A DNA stretch of 64,000 bases from Paenibacillus oenotherae (GCF_019443105.1 NZ_JAHZIJ010000011.1:99966-163965), one strand, 5' to 3'. Shown: positions 1-10,893, counted from the stretch's first letter. Program-made: numbers and translations. The notes: generated by a model not told the origin, from the sequence alone.

Positions 1-69
1 TAACCATATAGATAAATAGGGAAGATAGCTGTAATCAAGCTACGAGTAGGGGAAAGGAGGACGACAAGC

Positions 70-1509
70 GTGTCCAATCAGTCGAACGGGTTAAGATTTG
101 ATGTATATGAGCGAGTGCATTTGCCGGATGATGTGGCAGCAATCGATGAACTGGAAGAAATTGAGCTTGTTCCACGAATCCAAATTGTACAGCAGGGTGA
201 GCAGGTGCTGCTCAAAGGACATCTGCTTTTGACCGGTGTTTATCGAGCGCAGAACGATCCTTCAGCAGAGCAGCCATTAGAGCATTGGATTCCGGTAGAA
301 ATTACGCTGCCGATGAATCGGATCAACCGGTTGGATGATATCGCTGTGGAAATTGATAATTTTGATGTTGAGCTGTTATCATCAAGAACGCTCAATATTA
401 CAGGTGTTCTCTCCTTGCTGGGCATCGAACTGGAAAAGCATCAGGAGCAAGAAAGCTGGAGACGCGAGGAGCCGTTCACAGTCATTCATACACGTGAAGC
501 AGAGGCGCAGCGGCTGGATTCGGAGTCATTCCATGCTGCAGAGGGCGCGGCGCAATCCTTCAGCCCTGAAGAGGCGCAGCGTGCCGCAGAGGAGGAGCTG
601 CAGCGGGAAGCTTGGCTGCGTGAAGAGGAAGCGCGGGCGAGCGTGCTTCGCTCCGGGGAGGAACCGCAGGCTCAGGAATCAGTCCCGAGCGGGGAGCAGG
701 CGTGGGATCTGTTCCGGCGCGAGGAGCATGTCCGGGATGGAGACCCCCGCCGCGACGAGCAGGTATGGAATGCTGGGCGGCTTGATGGGGAAGCGCATGC
801 TGCGGAGGCACGGCAAGCAGAGGCGCGGGAGGCTTTTGCCCGCGATGAGCTAGAGCGGGAGGTTGCAAGGCAGGAGGCCGAGCAGCGGAAGGCCTTCTAT
901 AGGGAGAGCGGCATTGAATCCGGTTATGGAGGAGCCAATCCCAGCCCTGCGGTACACGCCGAGCCTCTTCATGAGCAGCAGCCTGAACGTCCGGCTGCCC
1001 CAGCGCACATTGAGGAATCCGGCATACAGCCCTTCCACAATGAAGCACAGCAGGAATCGTTCTCTTCCTCCACATTCAATAGCCCGCAAAGCTTCGGCGA
1101 TGTCAGCAGTCCGGCGGAGCCCGATGCGCTGAAGAAGGAAATGCGCGTCGCGGTTATGGGCAAGTCAGCGGCTGAGGATCCTGCTCCTGCTGCCAACGGA
1201 CTCGGCTTTCGCTCGTTGCTGCAATCGAGCAAGCGGGAGCAGGAGGCGAGAGCGGTCGCGGAGCAATCGGCTCAGCGAGCTGCTGATGAGGCTAATAAAC
1301 CGGCCGGGGATGATATGGAATGGAAAAACATTTTCTTCGGCCAGTCCATCGATGAATCATTCCGCAAGCTGCGCATGTGTATCGTGCAGCGGGAGGAAAC
1401 GCTGGAGCTGATTGCCGACCGCTATCATCTCCAGCCCCGCGAAATTGCACTATACAATCGTCTTTCGGATCAGAATATTTCGGAAGGCCAAGTGCTGTAT
1501 ATTCCATAA
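70..1509 (+). CDS. spoVID: Stage VI sporulation protein D (SpoVID-like, LysM)
   Basis: 479 aa. Spore coat morphogenetic protein: in Bacillus, SpoVID sits at the forespore surface and is needed for the coat to encase the spore. The first 130 residues form the conserved SpoVID N-terminal region (acidic, beta-rich, opening with a LRFDVYERVHLP-like segment). Residues about 140-420 are low complexity, rich in Glu/Ala/Arg/Gln. The last 45 residues form a LysM motif (ETLELIADRYHLQPREI) that would bind peptidoglycan. The GTG start has an ideal AAAGGAGG 8 bases upstream. Position directly before valS matches B. subtilis. The disordered middle explains why only the two ends are recognisable. Confidence 0.85.
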   Translation: MSNQSNGLRFDVYERVHLPDDVAAIDELEEIELVPRIQIVQQGEQVLLKGHLLLTGVYRAQNDPSAEQPLEHWIPVEITLPMNRINRLDDIAVEIDNFDVELLSSRTLNITGVLSLLGIELEKHQEQESWRREEPFTVIHTREAEAQRLDSESFHAAEGAAQSFSPEEAQRAAEEELQREAWLREEEARASVLRSGEEPQAQESVPSGEQAWDLFRREEHVRDGDPRRDEQVWNAGRLDGEAHAAEARQAEAREAFARDELEREVARQEAEQRKAFYRESGIESGYGGANPSPAVHAEPLHEQQPERPAAPAHIEESGIQPFHNEAQQESFSSSTFNSPQSFGDVSSPAEPDALKKEMRVAVMGKSAAEDPAPAANGLGFRSLLQSSKREQEARAVAEQSAQRAADEANKPAGDDMEWKNIFFGQSIDESFRKLRMCIVQREETLELIADRYHLQPREIALYNRLSDQNISEGQVLYIP

Positions 1510-1518
1510 TCATCATCC

Positions 1519-1555
1519 AATCCCCCTTGGAGGCGCATGGTCTTCGAGGGGGATT
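1519..1555 (+). terminator. Inverted repeat after spoVID, possible terminator
   Basis: A 9-bp perfect stem (aatccccct / agggggatt) with a 19-base loop, 10 bases after the spoVID stop. No run of T follows, so it may be a weak or factor-dependent terminator, or simply a hairpin. Confidence 0.35.
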
Positions 1556-1602
1556 GCGCTATGTGCGAGAGGCCGTGATGCGCGTGCGGGATGCGGCCGG
1601 GA

Positions 1603-1632
1603 TTGACGCGGGCAAATAAGAACGTGTATGAT
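1603..1632 (+). promoter_or_regulatory. Sigma-A promoter of the valS T-box leader
   Basis: TTGACG (1603-1608), 18-base spacer, TATGAT (1627-1632). It lies about 30 bases before the T-box stem I, so transcripts would start near 1639. Confidence 0.7.
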
Positions 1633-1654
1633 AGAAAATATAGGGTTATACTTT

Positions 1655-1930
1655 GACTATAATGACGTTGATGGGGAAGAGTGGCAGCTGTGCCTTCAGA
1701 GAGTGGAACTGTTACGCTGAGAGGTTCCGCAGGATTGTTTGTTGCGACATGTCGCCCCGGAGTTGCTTGAATGAAACGAATCTGCTTCGTCAGTTCAAGC
1801 CGGCCGCAGCCGTTATCTGTTTGAGGTGTCGCTTGGCGTTATACGCACTGAGCGAAACAAAGGTGGTACCGCGGAAGCTAGACCTTTCGTCCTTTGCAGT
1901 ATAGGGGCGGAAGGTTTTATTTGTTTTTCC
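1655..1930 (+). promoter_or_regulatory. T-box riboswitch controlling valS (Val specifier)
   Basis: The conserved T-box core TGGTACCGCGG is at 1864-1874, preceded by AAAGG. It is followed by a terminator hairpin (gacctttcgtcc pairing with ggggcggaaggtt, about 1881-1914) and a T-rich tract. Stem I opens with GATGGGGAAGAG at about 1670. On its 3' strand, the triplet GTC (1751-1753) lies one base before CCCC, which can pair with the GGGG at 1673-1676. That is the expected specifier position, and GTC is a valine codon, in agreement with the downstream gene. Uncharged tRNA-Val would stabilise the antiterminator and allow valS-folC-murC transcription. Leader fold and specifier are inferred by eye. 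Confidence 0.92.
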
Positions 1931-2008
1931 ATAAGCTGCTACGTCATCCGGACCGCGTCCCCAGGGCGCCTGGGAGCCGGCTTGCGAAATTATTGGAGGT
2001 AGGAAACG

Positions 2009-4669
2009 ATGTCTGAGAAACAATTGACGACTGAGATGCCGACGACGTACGATCCGAAAGCATCTGAAGCACGTTGGTATGAGTATTGGATGAAAGGCAA
2101 CTATTTTGAGGCAGGCAAAAGACCGGACGCTCCTGCGTATACGGTTGTTATCCCGCCGCCGAATGTAACGGGATTGCTGCATATCGGGCATGCGCTCGAT
2201 TGTACGCTGCAGGATATAATGATCCGTACGAAACGGATGCAGGGCTATGATGCATTATGGCTGCCGGGCAGTGACCATGCCGGTATTGCAACCCAGACGA
2301 AGGTGGAGCAGAAGCTCCGCGAGGAAGGGATATCGCGTCATGATCTTGGACGGGAGAAGTTCCTTGAGAAGGTATGGGAATGGAAAGAGCACTATGCAGG
2401 GAATATCCACGAGCAGTGGGCCAAAATGGGCTTCTCGCTCGACTATTCGCGTGAACGGTTCACGCTCGACGAGGGTCTGTCCCAGGCGGTCAGGGAAGTA
2501 TTCGTTCGTCTGTATGACAAAGGATTAATATATCGGGGCAAAAAAATCATCAACTGGGATCCTGCCGCACGGACTGCGCTCTCTGATATTGAGGTGGAGC
2601 ATAAGGAAGTCAACGGCCATCTGTACCATTTGCAATACCCGCTCAAGGATGGCAGCGGCTTCTTGACTGTAGCTACGACACGGCCGGAGACGATGCTTGG
2701 CGATACGGCGGTTGCCGTTCATCCCGAAGATGAGCGCTACAAGCATCTGATCGGACAAATGCTTGTTCTGCCGATTATTGGACGCGAAATCCCTGTCGTT
2801 GGCGATGAGTATGTCGATAAAGACTTCGGCTCAGGTGCGGTCAAAATAACACCTGCGCATGATCCTAACGACTTTGAGGTCGGCCTGCGCCATGATCTGC
2901 CACAAATCGTCATCATGGACGAGAGCGGCACGATGAATGAAGAAGCCGGACCATACAAGGGATTGGACAGAGCGGTCTGCCGCAAGGGGATCGTTGCCGA
3001 TCTGCAGGCTCAGGGCGTATGCATTCGGATTGAGGATCATGTCCATCAGGTGGGGCATAGCGAGCGCAGCGGAGCTGTAATTGAGCCGTATTTGTCCACA
3101 CAATGGTTTGTTTCCATGAAGCCGCTTGCGGAAACGGCGATCGAAGCGCAGCGTTCTGGCAACGGTGTTAACTTTGTGCCGGATCGCTTCGAGAAGATCT
3201 ATTTGAATTGGATTGAGAATGTCCGCGATTGGTGTGTATCCCGCCAGTTGTGGTGGGGACACCGCATTCCTGCATGGTATTGCGATCAATGCGAAGCGAT
3301 GCATGTGTCGCGCGAGGATCTGACAACCTGCAATAAATGCGGAAGCACTTCGCTGCGGCAGGACGAGGATGTGCTTGATACCTGGTTCAGCTCGGCGCTG
3401 TGGCCGTTCTCGACGCTTGGCTGGCCGCAGGAGACCGAAGATCTGAAACGTTTCTACCCGACGAGCCTGCTCGTGACGGGTTACGATATTATCTATTTCT
3501 GGGTTGCCCGGATGATCTTCACCGCGCTCGAATTTACGGAGCAGATTCCGTTCAAGGATGTGCTGACTCACGGTCTTGTGCGTGATGAGAATAACCAGAA
3601 GATGTCGAAGTCGCTGGGCAACGGCGTTGACCCAATCGATGTTATTGAGCGCTACGGCGCAGATGCGATGCGCTTTATGCTTTCGACTGGCAGCACACCA
3701 GGCCAGGATTTGCGGTTCCGCTGGGACAAGGTGGAGCAGGCTCGCAACTTCGCTAACAAAATATGGAATGCTTCGCGTTTTGCCCTTATGAATTTGGAGG
3801 GCTTTACGGCAACGGATATCGATATTAGCGGCAAGCTTGGCACATCGGACCGCTGGATTCTGCACCGTCTTAATGAAACCTCGCGTGATGTGACGCGATT
3901 GATTGACGCTTATGAATTCGGTGAAACCGGACGCCTGTTGAATAATTTTATTTGGGACGATCTGTGCGACTGGTATATCGAATTTGCGAAGCTGAGCTTG
4001 TATGGCAGCGATGCAGAGGCGAAGCGGGCTACGCAATCCGTGCTTGCTTATGTGCTTGACCGGACACAGCGGCTCATTCATCCGTTTATGCCGTTTATTA
4101 GCGAGGAAATATGGCAACACTTGCCGCATGAGGGAGAGACCATTACGCTTGCGGAGTGGCCGAAATACGATGCTGCTCTGGAAGCGCCGGAAGCGGTTCG
4201 CGAGATGGAGCTGCTGATGGGCATCATTCGTGCGGTTCGCAACATTCGTGCTGAAGTGAACGTGCCGATGAGCAAAAAGGTGGAGCTGCTCGTCAAGCCA
4301 TCCAGCGCAGAGGTAGCTGCTATACTGAGCCGCAATGAGGAATTTATCAGCCGCTTCTGCGGAACGTCCAAGCTGGAGATCGGCATTGAATTGGCCGCTC
4401 CGGACAAAGCAATGACTGCTGTCATTACTGGGGCGGAGCTGTTCTTGCCGCTTGCAGGCCTCATTGATATCGAGCAGGAAATTGCAAGGCTGGAGAAAGA
4501 GATTCAGAACCTGAACGCAGAGGTGGAGCGGGTCGAGAAGAAGCTGGGCAATGTCGGCTTCGTATCGAAGGCGCCAGCAAAGGTCATTGAGGAAGAGAAG
4601 GCCAAGATGGCTGATTATGCGGACAAACGCGATAAAGTACAAGCAAGACTGGCGGAGCTGCGGGGATAA
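2009..4669 (+). CDS. valS: Valine--tRNA ligase
   Basis: 886 aa, the usual ValRS length. It charges tRNA-Val with valine and edits misactivated threonine. The class I HIGH signature is at residues 58-61 (preceded by PPPNVTGLL) and KMSKS at 531-535. A Cys-rich CDQC...CNKC element lies near 425-447. The C-terminal tail (about 810-886) is the tRNA-binding coiled coil typical of ValRS. ATG start with GGAGGT 9 bases upstream. The T-box immediately upstream gives regulation by tRNA-Val charging. First gene of a valS-folC-murC unit that ends in a strong terminator. Confidence 0.99.
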   Translation: MSEKQLTTEMPTTYDPKASEARWYEYWMKGNYFEAGKRPDAPAYTVVIPPPNVTGLLHIGHALDCTLQDIMIRTKRMQGYDALWLPGSDHAGIATQTKVEQKLREEGISRHDLGREKFLEKVWEWKEHYAGNIHEQWAKMGFSLDYSRERFTLDEGLSQAVREVFVRLYDKGLIYRGKKIINWDPAARTALSDIEVEHKEVNGHLYHLQYPLKDGSGFLTVATTRPETMLGDTAVAVHPEDERYKHLIGQMLVLPIIGREIPVVGDEYVDKDFGSGAVKITPAHDPNDFEVGLRHDLPQIVIMDESGTMNEEAGPYKGLDRAVCRKGIVADLQAQGVCIRIEDHVHQVGHSERSGAVIEPYLSTQWFVSMKPLAETAIEAQRSGNGVNFVPDRFEKIYLNWIENVRDWCVSRQLWWGHRIPAWYCDQCEAMHVSREDLTTCNKCGSTSLRQDEDVLDTWFSSALWPFSTLGWPQETEDLKRFYPTSLLVTGYDIIYFWVARMIFTALEFTEQIPFKDVLTHGLVRDENNQKMSKSLGNGVDPIDVIERYGADAMRFMLSTGSTPGQDLRFRWDKVEQARNFANKIWNASRFALMNLEGFTATDIDISGKLGTSDRWILHRLNETSRDVTRLIDAYEFGETGRLLNNFIWDDLCDWYIEFAKLSLYGSDAEAKRATQSVLAYVLDRTQRLIHPFMPFISEEIWQHLPHEGETITLAEWPKYDAALEAPEAVREMELLMGIIRAVRNIRAEVNVPMSKKVELLVKPSSAEVAAILSRNEEFISRFCGTSKLEIGIELAAPDKAMTAVITGAELFLPLAGLIDIEQEIARLEKEIQNLNAEVERVEKKLGNVGFVSKAPAKVIEEEKAKMADYADKRDKVQARLAELRG

Positions 4670-4724
4670 TTCGCTGCTTGCCAGTCTGGCATTGATGGTT
4701 ATAGAGGAAGAAGGGCGAGACAGA

Positions 4725-6101
4725 ATGAGCAACCAGCATCAGGGAGCCTTGGAAGCTCCGCTTGCAACCTATGAGGAGGCAAGAGATTGGATTGAAGGGC
4801 TTGTCCCTTTTGGCATCCGTCCCGGCTTGGAGCGTATCCTGAAGTTGATGGAGATCTTCGACAATCCGCAGCGGCGGCTGAAATTTATTCATGTGGCTGG
4901 AACGAATGGCAAAGGCTCGACCTGCGCTTATCTGACCAGTGTCCTGCTTCGCAGCGGTTATGATGTGGGGACCTTCACGTCCCCTTACATTACGAAATTT
5001 ACGAACAGGTTCCAATATAACGGCATGGATATTCCGGAGGAAACGCTGCTCAAGCTCGCCAATCAGCTCAAGCCCCATGTTGAGGCAATTGCGGCAACAG
5101 AGCTTGGCTCGCCTTCCATGTTCGAAGTATCGACAGCTTTGGCAGTACTCTATTATGCACGGGAATCTTATCCTGATTTTGTCGTTTGGGAGACAGGGCT
5201 TGGGGGAAGACTCGACGTTACGAATTTTGTTACGCCAATCGTCTCGGTCATCACGAATGTTGGCCATGACCATATGGATATTCTCGGCAATACAATCGAG
5301 GAAGTGACAAGGGAGAAGGCTGGCATCATTAAGCCGGGTGTGCCCGTAATAAGTGCTGTAACCCAGCCTGAGGCAGTGGCCATTGTCGCGGATACTGCCC
5401 GTGACAATAACAGCTCTCTCTATCTGCTTGGCGAACAGTTTACCGAAACGACGCTTGAGGTTAGTGAGCGCGAGCAGACCTTTGCCTTCCAAGGCATGTT
5501 CCGTGCCATTGAGCCGCTCACGATAACGCTTAGCGGCGCACATCAGCGGACGAATGCAATGGTAGCGGTAATGACGCTTGAGGTGATGCGTCAATATTAC
5601 GCGCTTATTATGGATGATGAGGATTTGCGTCAAGGGCTGAAGGATGCTGCGTGGCCTGGCCGTCTTGAGATGGTCGTGGAATCGCCGCGCCTGCTGCTCG
5701 ATGGAGCGCATAATCCAGAGGGGGCACAGTCGCTCGCTGCAGCGCTGCGCGATACTTACCGATACGAGCGGCTTCATCTTATGATGGGGATGCTGGCGAA
5801 TAAGAATCATCCTGACACATTGCGGCATATACTACCTCTAGTGGATTCGCTCGTAGTGACCGAGCCTGACTTTCGCAAAGCCAAACCTGCCGGCGAGCTT
5901 GCATCGCTAGTGGAGGATATGCGGGAGGAGCTCGGCTGTACATTCGAGCTTATTATTGAACCGAACTGGAAGAAGGCGTTAGAACGGCTGCAGAAGTTGA
6001 CCGGTGACGCCGATTTGGCGGTGGTGACCGGCACGCTGTATTTGATTGCCGATGTCCGCTCCTATTTGCTCTACAATACGGAATCTGAAAAAGGCTGGTG
6101 A
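4725..6101 (+). CDS. folC: Bifunctional folylpolyglutamate synthase/dihydrofolate synthase
   Basis: 458 aa. Joins glutamate to dihydropteroate and then to tetrahydrofolates, using ATP. The Mur-ligase-type P-loop GTNGKGS is at residues 59-65, the family motif HDHMDILG follows near 180, and [10 protein letters not shown] lies in the C-terminal domain. The frame is open upstream to 4551, overlapping valS, but homology begins at MSNQHQGAL. The ATG at 4725, with GAGGAAGAAGG before it, is therefore preferred; an ATG at 4695 is the alternative. valS-folC adjacency is conserved in Bacillales. Confidence 0.95.
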   Translation: MSNQHQGALEAPLATYEEARDWIEGLVPFGIRPGLERILKLMEIFDNPQRRLKFIHVAGTNGKGSTCAYLTSVLLRSGYDVGTFTSPYITKFTNRFQYNGMDIPEETLLKLANQLKPHVEAIAATELGSPSMFEVSTALAVLYYARESYPDFVVWETGLGGRLDVTNFVTPIVSVITNVGHDHMDILGNTIEEVTREKAGIIKPGVPVISAVTQPEAVAIVADTARDNNSSLYLLGEQFTETTLEVSEREQTFAFQGMFRAIEPLTITLSGAHQRTNAMVAVMTLEVMRQYYALIMDDEDLRQGLKDAAWPGRLEMVVESPRLLLDGAHNPEGAQSLAAALRDTYRYERLHLMMGMLANKNHPDTLRHILPLVDSLVVTEPDFRKAKPAGELASLVEDMREELGCTFELIIEPNWKKALERLQKLTGDADLAVVTGTLYLIADVRSYLLYNTESEKGW

Positions 6102-6108
6102 TCCGTTC

Positions 6109-7509
6109 TTGAATACGGCAGAACACGTTCATTTCATTGGAATCGGCGGATATGGTATGAGCGCGATAGCGCGGGTCATGCTGGAAATGGGATATAAGGT
6201 GAGCGGTTCCGACGTCGCGCGCCAGGAGCTTGCGGAGAAGCTGGCAGCCAAAGGCGCTCACATCTATATCGGTCATGAACCAGAGCATGTCAAGGGTGCC
6301 GACCTTGTCGTTTATTCAACGGCACTGTCCCGCGACAATGTGGAGCGCAGAGCAGCGGAGGAGCTGAATATTCCGATCCTTCATCGTGCTCAGATGCTCT
6401 CGCGGCTTATGAATAACGGTAAGGGGGTAGCAGTGGCGGGCGCTCATGGGAAGACGACAACGTCTTCGATGATTGCGCTGGTCATGGAGACCTGCAAGCT
6501 CGACCCCACTTTTATTATCGGCGGTGAGATCGTCAATGTCGGTACGAATGCCAAGGCAGGCAAGGGGGATTATGTCGTAGCGGAAGCTGACGAGAGTGAC
6601 GGCTCTTTCCTGCAGTATCATCCTGCCATTGCAATCGTCACGAATATCGAACCGGATCATCTTGAAAACTATGACGGTGATTTCGGCAAGCTTAAAAGCG
6701 CTTATGTCCAATTCCTGAGCCAAGTAAAAGCAGGTGGAAAAGCGATCATCTGTACGGATGACAACGATATTCAAGATTTGCTGCCGCAGCTGCAAGCCGG
6801 ACCGCTGGGAAGCTCAGGACTGCTTACTTACGCGATTGATGGAGAAGCTGTTTATAAAGCAGAGGATATCGTGCTTGGCGACCGCCAAGTGTCGTTTGTT
6901 GTGACGCATCTGGGAGAGACGCTTGGCCGCATCAAGCTGTCCGTCCCCGGCCGTCATAACGTATATAATGCGATGGCGACCGTTATCACTTGTCTGGAGG
7001 CTGGCATCTCCTTTGATGCGATAGCCGCAGCGATTGTTGATTTCCGCGGAGCGAAGCGCCGGTTTCAAGTGCTTGGCGAGATCAATGATATTCTGGTCAT
7101 CGATGATTACGCGCATCATCCGACTGAGATTCAAGCTACGATCAGTGCAGCCAAAGCGACAGGCAAGCGCATCGTCGCGGTGTTCCAGCCGCAGCGCTAT
7201 ACACGGACCTATTTCCTGTTTGAGCAGTTCAGCAAGGCGTTCTCGGAGGCTGATGAGGTGATCATTACAGACATCTATTCACCGGCAGGCGAACAACAGA
7301 TCGAAGGCGTCAACTCCAAGAAGCTTGTCGAGCTGATCATTAAGAACAGCAACAAGAATACGACCTATATTCCGACTAAGGAAGAGGTTCAGGATACATT
7401 GATCGCCAAGGCAGCGCCGGGTGATCTGGTTATTACAATGGGAGCGGGAGATATTTGGAAGGCTGCTGATGGCCTGGCCAAGTCGCTTCGCGCCAAGCAC
7501 GGATTGTAG
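6109..7509 (+). CDS. murC: UDP-N-acetylmuramate--L-alanine ligase
   Basis: 466 aa. Cytoplasmic peptidoglycan enzyme that adds L-alanine to UDP-MurNAc with ATP. The N-terminal Rossmann motif GIGGYGMS is at residues 11-18, the ATP loop GAHGKTTT near 111-118, and ADESDGSF and DDYAHHPTE mark the central and C-terminal domains. I chose the TTG start at 6109 (reads MNTAEHVHF) because conservation starts there; the frame stays open upstream inside folC. In B. subtilis comC lies after folC, so murC at this place is a difference from that order. Confidence 0.95.
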   Translation: MNTAEHVHFIGIGGYGMSAIARVMLEMGYKVSGSDVARQELAEKLAAKGAHIYIGHEPEHVKGADLVVYSTALSRDNVERRAAEELNIPILHRAQMLSRLMNNGKGVAVAGAHGKTTTSSMIALVMETCKLDPTFIIGGEIVNVGTNAKAGKGDYVVAEADESDGSFLQYHPAIAIVTNIEPDHLENYDGDFGKLKSAYVQFLSQVKAGGKAIICTDDNDIQDLLPQLQAGPLGSSGLLTYAIDGEAVYKAEDIVLGDRQVSFVVTHLGETLGRIKLSVPGRHNVYNAMATVITCLEAGISFDAIAAAIVDFRGAKRRFQVLGEINDILVIDDYAHHPTEIQATISAAKATGKRIVAVFQPQRYTRTYFLFEQFSKAFSEADEVIITDIYSPAGEQQIEGVNSKKLVELIIKNSNKNTTYIPTKEEVQDTLIAKAAPGDLVITMGAGDIWKAADGLAKSLRAKHGL

Positions 7510-7512
7510 AGG

Positions 7513-7557
7513 CTCAAAAAAGAGGCATTCCGAATTCATTCGGAATGCTTTTTTTTT
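7513..7557 (+). terminator. Rho-independent terminator after murC
   Basis: Perfect 10-bp stem gcattccgaa (7525-7534) / ttcggaatgc (7539-7548), 4-base loop, followed by nine T. A run of A before the stem makes it potentially bidirectional. Confidence 0.95.
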
Positions 7558-7645
7558 GAGCCTTGCCTTATTCAAAAATGGCGCTTTTGGTTTGTGCTTT
7601 TCACTTGCACTTCTGTTTTTTGGCTTGTTCTCCGAAGGCGTAGGG

Positions 7646-8172
7646 CAAGGGGGATGTTCAGAAAGTCCTTTGTGGAAAGCTCAACTCCCGCTTTAACAAG
7701 CTGTACGAAGTGGAGTGCCTGCGTTCATGGGACTGCTGACTTACTCCTCGCCAGAGGACGATTCGCAATTCAAACGCCGAGAGATGCGAACGAGCCACGG
7801 GCTATGAGCCACGAGATAGGCGAAACATGCGAAATGGCATTTATTTGCTCGTTTCTGGCCCCATGAAGGTGAAATGCCTGCCAGAGTGCAGGTATCTCAC
7901 CTTCGTTTCCCTTTACAGGACGATTTGCCCTCAAAATCATGCTTCATTGCAGGAATTTTGCCAATATGGCTTCTTTGCAACCGAAATTCATGCACATTCG
8001 CAGGCTTCTTACTCCGTCATGCTGCCCTTCAAGCCACACTTGGAGAAGGAGTTGTCCAGAGTCCCCATATCCAATGAAACAGATGCTTCCAGTCCACTTT
8101 TTGTGGTTTTGGAGTCATCCCTTCACATCATTTGAGACTGACGCATTGGAAATTGGATTTTTCGGACAGCGC
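7646..8172. repeat. Interspersed MITE-like repeat, copy 1
   Basis: About 527 bp. The left end carries a diverged terminal repeat (caaggggg atgttcagaaagtcc) and the right end ggatttttcggacagcgc (8155-8172), the inverse of the left consensus seen in copy 2 (40403-40876). It shares long stretches with copy 2 and copy 3 (63606-63890). A hairpin is at 7866-7903 (aaggtgaaatgcctgc facing gcaggtatctcacctt), and further imperfect hairpins with gcaggaattttgcc and cgcaggcttc motifs follow. ORFs inside are short and differ between copies, so it looks non-coding. Probably a non-autonomous transposon remnant. Confidence 0.75.
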
Positions 8173-8427
8173 TTTTATTTTGCCTGCTTTTTGAGTGAAT
8201 AATATAAAGCTTTTTTTGATCAATAATCGTTCATAAATAAGCACGGCTAATCACGGTTGCGAGGTGAACTGTACGAGAGACCATCAAGAGTACTGAAAGG
8301 GCCAGAGAAGGTGCTTACCGACTTAATTATGGTTTGCGTTCCGAACTGTATCATGGTGTCCCTGGTTCTAATTCTCTCAAACTCCTCATAATCTATCATT
8401 AGAGTATGTGGACAAGGAGAGAGTGAC
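8173..8427. other. Intergenic region before spoIIB, no named element
   Basis: 255 bases between repeat copy 1 and spoIIB. The first 70 bases are AT-rich. A GC-richer, probably structured stretch (8245-8400) precedes the ribosome binding site AAGGAGAG at 8414-8421. I recognise no known riboswitch or clear sigma-A promoter here. Confidence 0.4.
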
Positions 8428-9897
8428 ATGAATCCAAAAGCACGCATTACATACCGATTCGACAAAACCAATGGCCCCCGACAAGAGCCGCAGCAGGAAG
8501 AGACAGAACGTCGTTTGAAATCGAATGTCGTGCCTTTTTTTCAAGAAGAACTAAAGTTTACGTCTGATATTGGAGCTTGGAACAGTCCCTTTCAGGATGA
8601 TGCCCGCGCGCTGGAGAAGCTGATTCGTGATACTGAGCGCAAGGATGCTTCTGCCACCAGCCAGAGAGATCGCTCGGCAGCAGCCCCCCTATTCGAAGAG
8701 CAGAAGCCCTCTTCCATTAAGCGGGCGGCAATCATCCGTGACCCATTCGAAGCAAAGCAGCCCGCTAATTCTGTTGATCCCTCTATGCACCCCCATATCG
8801 ATTGGAGCGGTCAAATTCTGCTCGGAGACGAGAGTCAGCCCTTTGACAGCAAGCCGCAGCCTGCCTATGAAACTTCCCGCACCTTGATCAGAGATGCGGC
8901 ATGGGATGATCATGACAGGAACAACTCCATACTATCGAATGAATTAATGGATCAAGAGGTGGGACATGCCGGACGGAGCTCGTTCAAGACAGCATCCATC
9001 TATCGTTCCCCGCGAGGTCCCTCATGGTTCAAAGTGCTGGCATCCGTAGTTGGAGCAGTTGCAACCGGGGCTCTATTTGGTTATTTGGTATTGACATTAT
9101 TCACAGCTGGAGACTCGGGCCTGAATGCTGCCGACATCGCAACAGAAATGCCGGGCGCTGCAAATGCTGCGAATTCCGGCAGCGATCTGCCTTCAACGAC
9201 CCCACAAAATGAAGGAATGAATGCTCTGCCAACTGCTGGGAATGATACGACAATCGGCACTGAACAAGGAACTGCCGCAACCGCAGCTGTCAATATCCCG
9301 GCCGTCTCATATTATATGCTCCAATATGGTGTATTCAGCAGCAAGGAAGGGCTGGATGAAGCATTAGCCGGTCTGAATGACAAAGGTTTGGCAGCTGCTC
9401 AATTCGCGACCGGGGAGGATTACAGAGTCTATGCAGGGATGGCGCAAGACCGCGGCAAAGCGCTTGTGCTGGGAAATAAGCTGGCCAATTTGGAAGTGTA
9501 TATGAAGCAGATTGATCTGCCTGCTTTATCCGCCCTGCCTTTTGCGGGCGACGCTGCTGTTGCAGAGACCTTCTTCCAGCAAACACGGGAGCTGACGGGC
9601 CAACTGGATGCGATGACAATTGCCAGGCTGACAGATGATACAAGCGATGTAGAGGGCAGTTGGAGCGAGCTTCATCAGAATTGGACACGAACAGCTGCTT
9701 TAATGGAATCCGGAGTAACGGACAGCAAGGGACGAACAGCGCTCCACAAGTTGGCCCAAGCGATCAATACAGCAGCAGTTGCCGCAGGAGAATATGAGAA
9801 GAAGTCATCGGATGCTCATCTCTGGTCCGTACAGAGGGCGCTTATGGAGGCCGTTTTTGTTCAGAAAGACTGGTTTGCGTCGATGGACGCATTGTAA
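8428..9897 (+). CDS. spoIIB: Stage II sporulation protein B-like (SPOR domain)
   Basis: 489 aa. SpoIIB binds septal peptidoglycan and helps engulfment in Bacillus. A charged cytoplasmic N-terminus (1-200) is followed by one transmembrane helix (about 203-225), an Ala/Thr/Ser-rich linker, a SPOR domain (about 293-360, beginning YYMLQYGVFSSKEG) and a helical tail. Identity rests on this topology plus position: in B. subtilis spoIIB also precedes maf-radC-mreB. ATG start with AAGGAGAG 7 bases upstream. The N-terminal region has little recognisable conservation. Confidence 0.75.
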   Translation: MNPKARITYRFDKTNGPRQEPQQEETERRLKSNVVPFFQEELKFTSDIGAWNSPFQDDARALEKLIRDTERKDASATSQRDRSAAAPLFEEQKPSSIKRAAIIRDPFEAKQPANSVDPSMHPHIDWSGQILLGDESQPFDSKPQPAYETSRTLIRDAAWDDHDRNNSILSNELMDQEVGHAGRSSFKTASIYRSPRGPSWFKVLASVVGAVATGALFGYLVLTLFTAGDSGLNAADIATEMPGAANAANSGSDLPSTTPQNEGMNALPTAGNDTTIGTEQGTAATAAVNIPAVSYYMLQYGVFSSKEGLDEALAGLNDKGLAAAQFATGEDYRVYAGMAQDRGKALVLGNKLANLEVYMKQIDLPALSALPFAGDAAVAETFFQQTRELTGQLDAMTIARLTDDTSDVEGSWSELHQNWTRTAALMESGVTDSKGRTALHKLAQAINTAAVAAGEYEKKSSDAHLWSVQRALMEAVFVQKDWFASMDAL

Positions 9898-9957
9898 AGC
9901 AGGTCTATCGCGCGTATAATAAAGACGGTGTCAAAATATGGCGAGGGACGTTGGAAG

Positions 9958-10200
9958 ATGAAGAAAAATATATGGATTTTACTGCTATTCATCATAATCG
10001 GCCTGTTGACTGGTGCGCTGCTGTCGCGCTGGTTGGAGCCCGTCCCAGGACTTTCATTTTTGACGAAAACGTCCAAAATCGTATGGTCTCCTGCCGCTGA
10101 TTTGCTTGTATTGAGTTATGACCTGACAATTCGATTCCAAATAAGCCTATTGAGCATGATCGGTGTTATCGTTGCCATATGGTTATATCGCAGAATGTAG
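9958..10200 (+). CDS. DUF4321 membrane protein
   Basis: 80 aa, two predicted transmembrane helices (about 4-24 and 58-77) joined by a segment with LEPVPGLSFLTK. This matches the small DUF4321 family found next to maf in Paenibacillus-type genomes. Function unknown. The frame is open from 9928, but the ATG at 9958 has GAGGGACG and GGAAG upstream and starts MKKNIW, typical for a membrane peptide. Confidence 0.7.
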   Translation: MKKNIWILLLFIIIGLLTGALLSRWLEPVPGLSFLTKTSKIVWSPAADLLVLSYDLTIRFQISLLSMIGVIVAIWLYRRM

Positions 10201-10239
10201 TGCAGAACGGATTTCTATGTAGAAGGAGTGCTATAAACA

Positions 10240-10869
10240 ATGGGTTCGTCTACGGATACGAAGCCGTTCATTGCCAGACAGATTGTGCTGGCTTCATCTT
10301 CACCGCGCCGGCGGGAACTGGTCGCATCGCTCGACCTTTCCTTGCCGGTTCTCATTTTGTCAACGGATGCGGATGAGGGGACACCGGCGGATTGGGCGCC
10401 TTCACACATAGTGGAGCAGCTTGCACTGCGCAAGGCGCGCGCTGCTGTGTCTATGCTTGGCGAGACGCAGTCTGACGGCTCAGTCATTATTGGTGCAGAT
10501 ACGATTGTTGTGCTGGATGGCGAGGTCATGGGCAAGCCGCAGCATACTGCTGAAGCGGCTGCTATGCTGGGCCGCCTTCAGGGCAGGCAGCATGAGGTAT
10601 ATTCCGGCGTAGCCTGCATTAGCCCGGACGGTTCGCGAGAGCTTGTCGCCCATCGGAGAACGCTTGTCACAATGAAGCCGCTGGATCGCGGGCGCATCGA
10701 TCGCTATGTCGCCTCCGGTGAACCGATGGACAAGGCCGGCAGCTACGCCATACAAGGGCTTGGAGCAACACTAGTTGACCGTATTGACGGCTGTTATTTC
10801 AATGTCGTGGGGCTGCCGCTTTCCCTGTTGTCGGATATGCTGTCGTCCTTCGGTGTTGACGTTATTTAG
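10240..10869 (+). CDS. maf: Maf-family nucleotide pyrophosphatase
   Basis: 209 aa. Maf proteins hydrolyse dTTP, UTP and modified nucleotides; they are linked to septum arrest. The signature ASSSPRRRELV is at residues 17-27. The conserved catalytic region reads GADTIVVLDGEVMGKP, and YAIQGLGATLVDRIDG is near 168-183. Start ATG with AGAAGGAG upstream. Position between spoIIB/DUF4321 and radC is conserved. Confidence 0.95.
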   Translation: MGSSTDTKPFIARQIVLASSSPRRRELVASLDLSLPVLILSTDADEGTPADWAPSHIVEQLALRKARAAVSMLGETQSDGSVIIGADTIVVLDGEVMGKPQHTAEAAAMLGRLQGRQHEVYSGVACISPDGSRELVAHRRTLVTMKPLDRGRIDRYVASGEPMDKAGSYAIQGLGATLVDRIDGCYFNVVGLPLSLLSDMLSSFGVDVI

Positions 10870-10893
10870 AACTTGTAGAAAGCAGGAATGGAC

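Noticed and set aside
1653-1904. 83-aa ORF before valS
   Set aside because: Lies inside the T-box leader; the RNA structure explains the conservation.
2831-4732. 633-aa reverse-strand ORF opposite valS
   Set aside because: Antisense shadow of a clear ValRS; composition is low-quality and it has no family features.
4584-5828. 414-aa reverse-strand ORF opposite folC
   Set aside because: Shadow of folC; no recognisable motifs.
7594-8202. Short forward ORFs in repeat copy 1
   Set aside because: They lie in the MITE-like element, are not conserved between copies and lack good ribosome binding sites.
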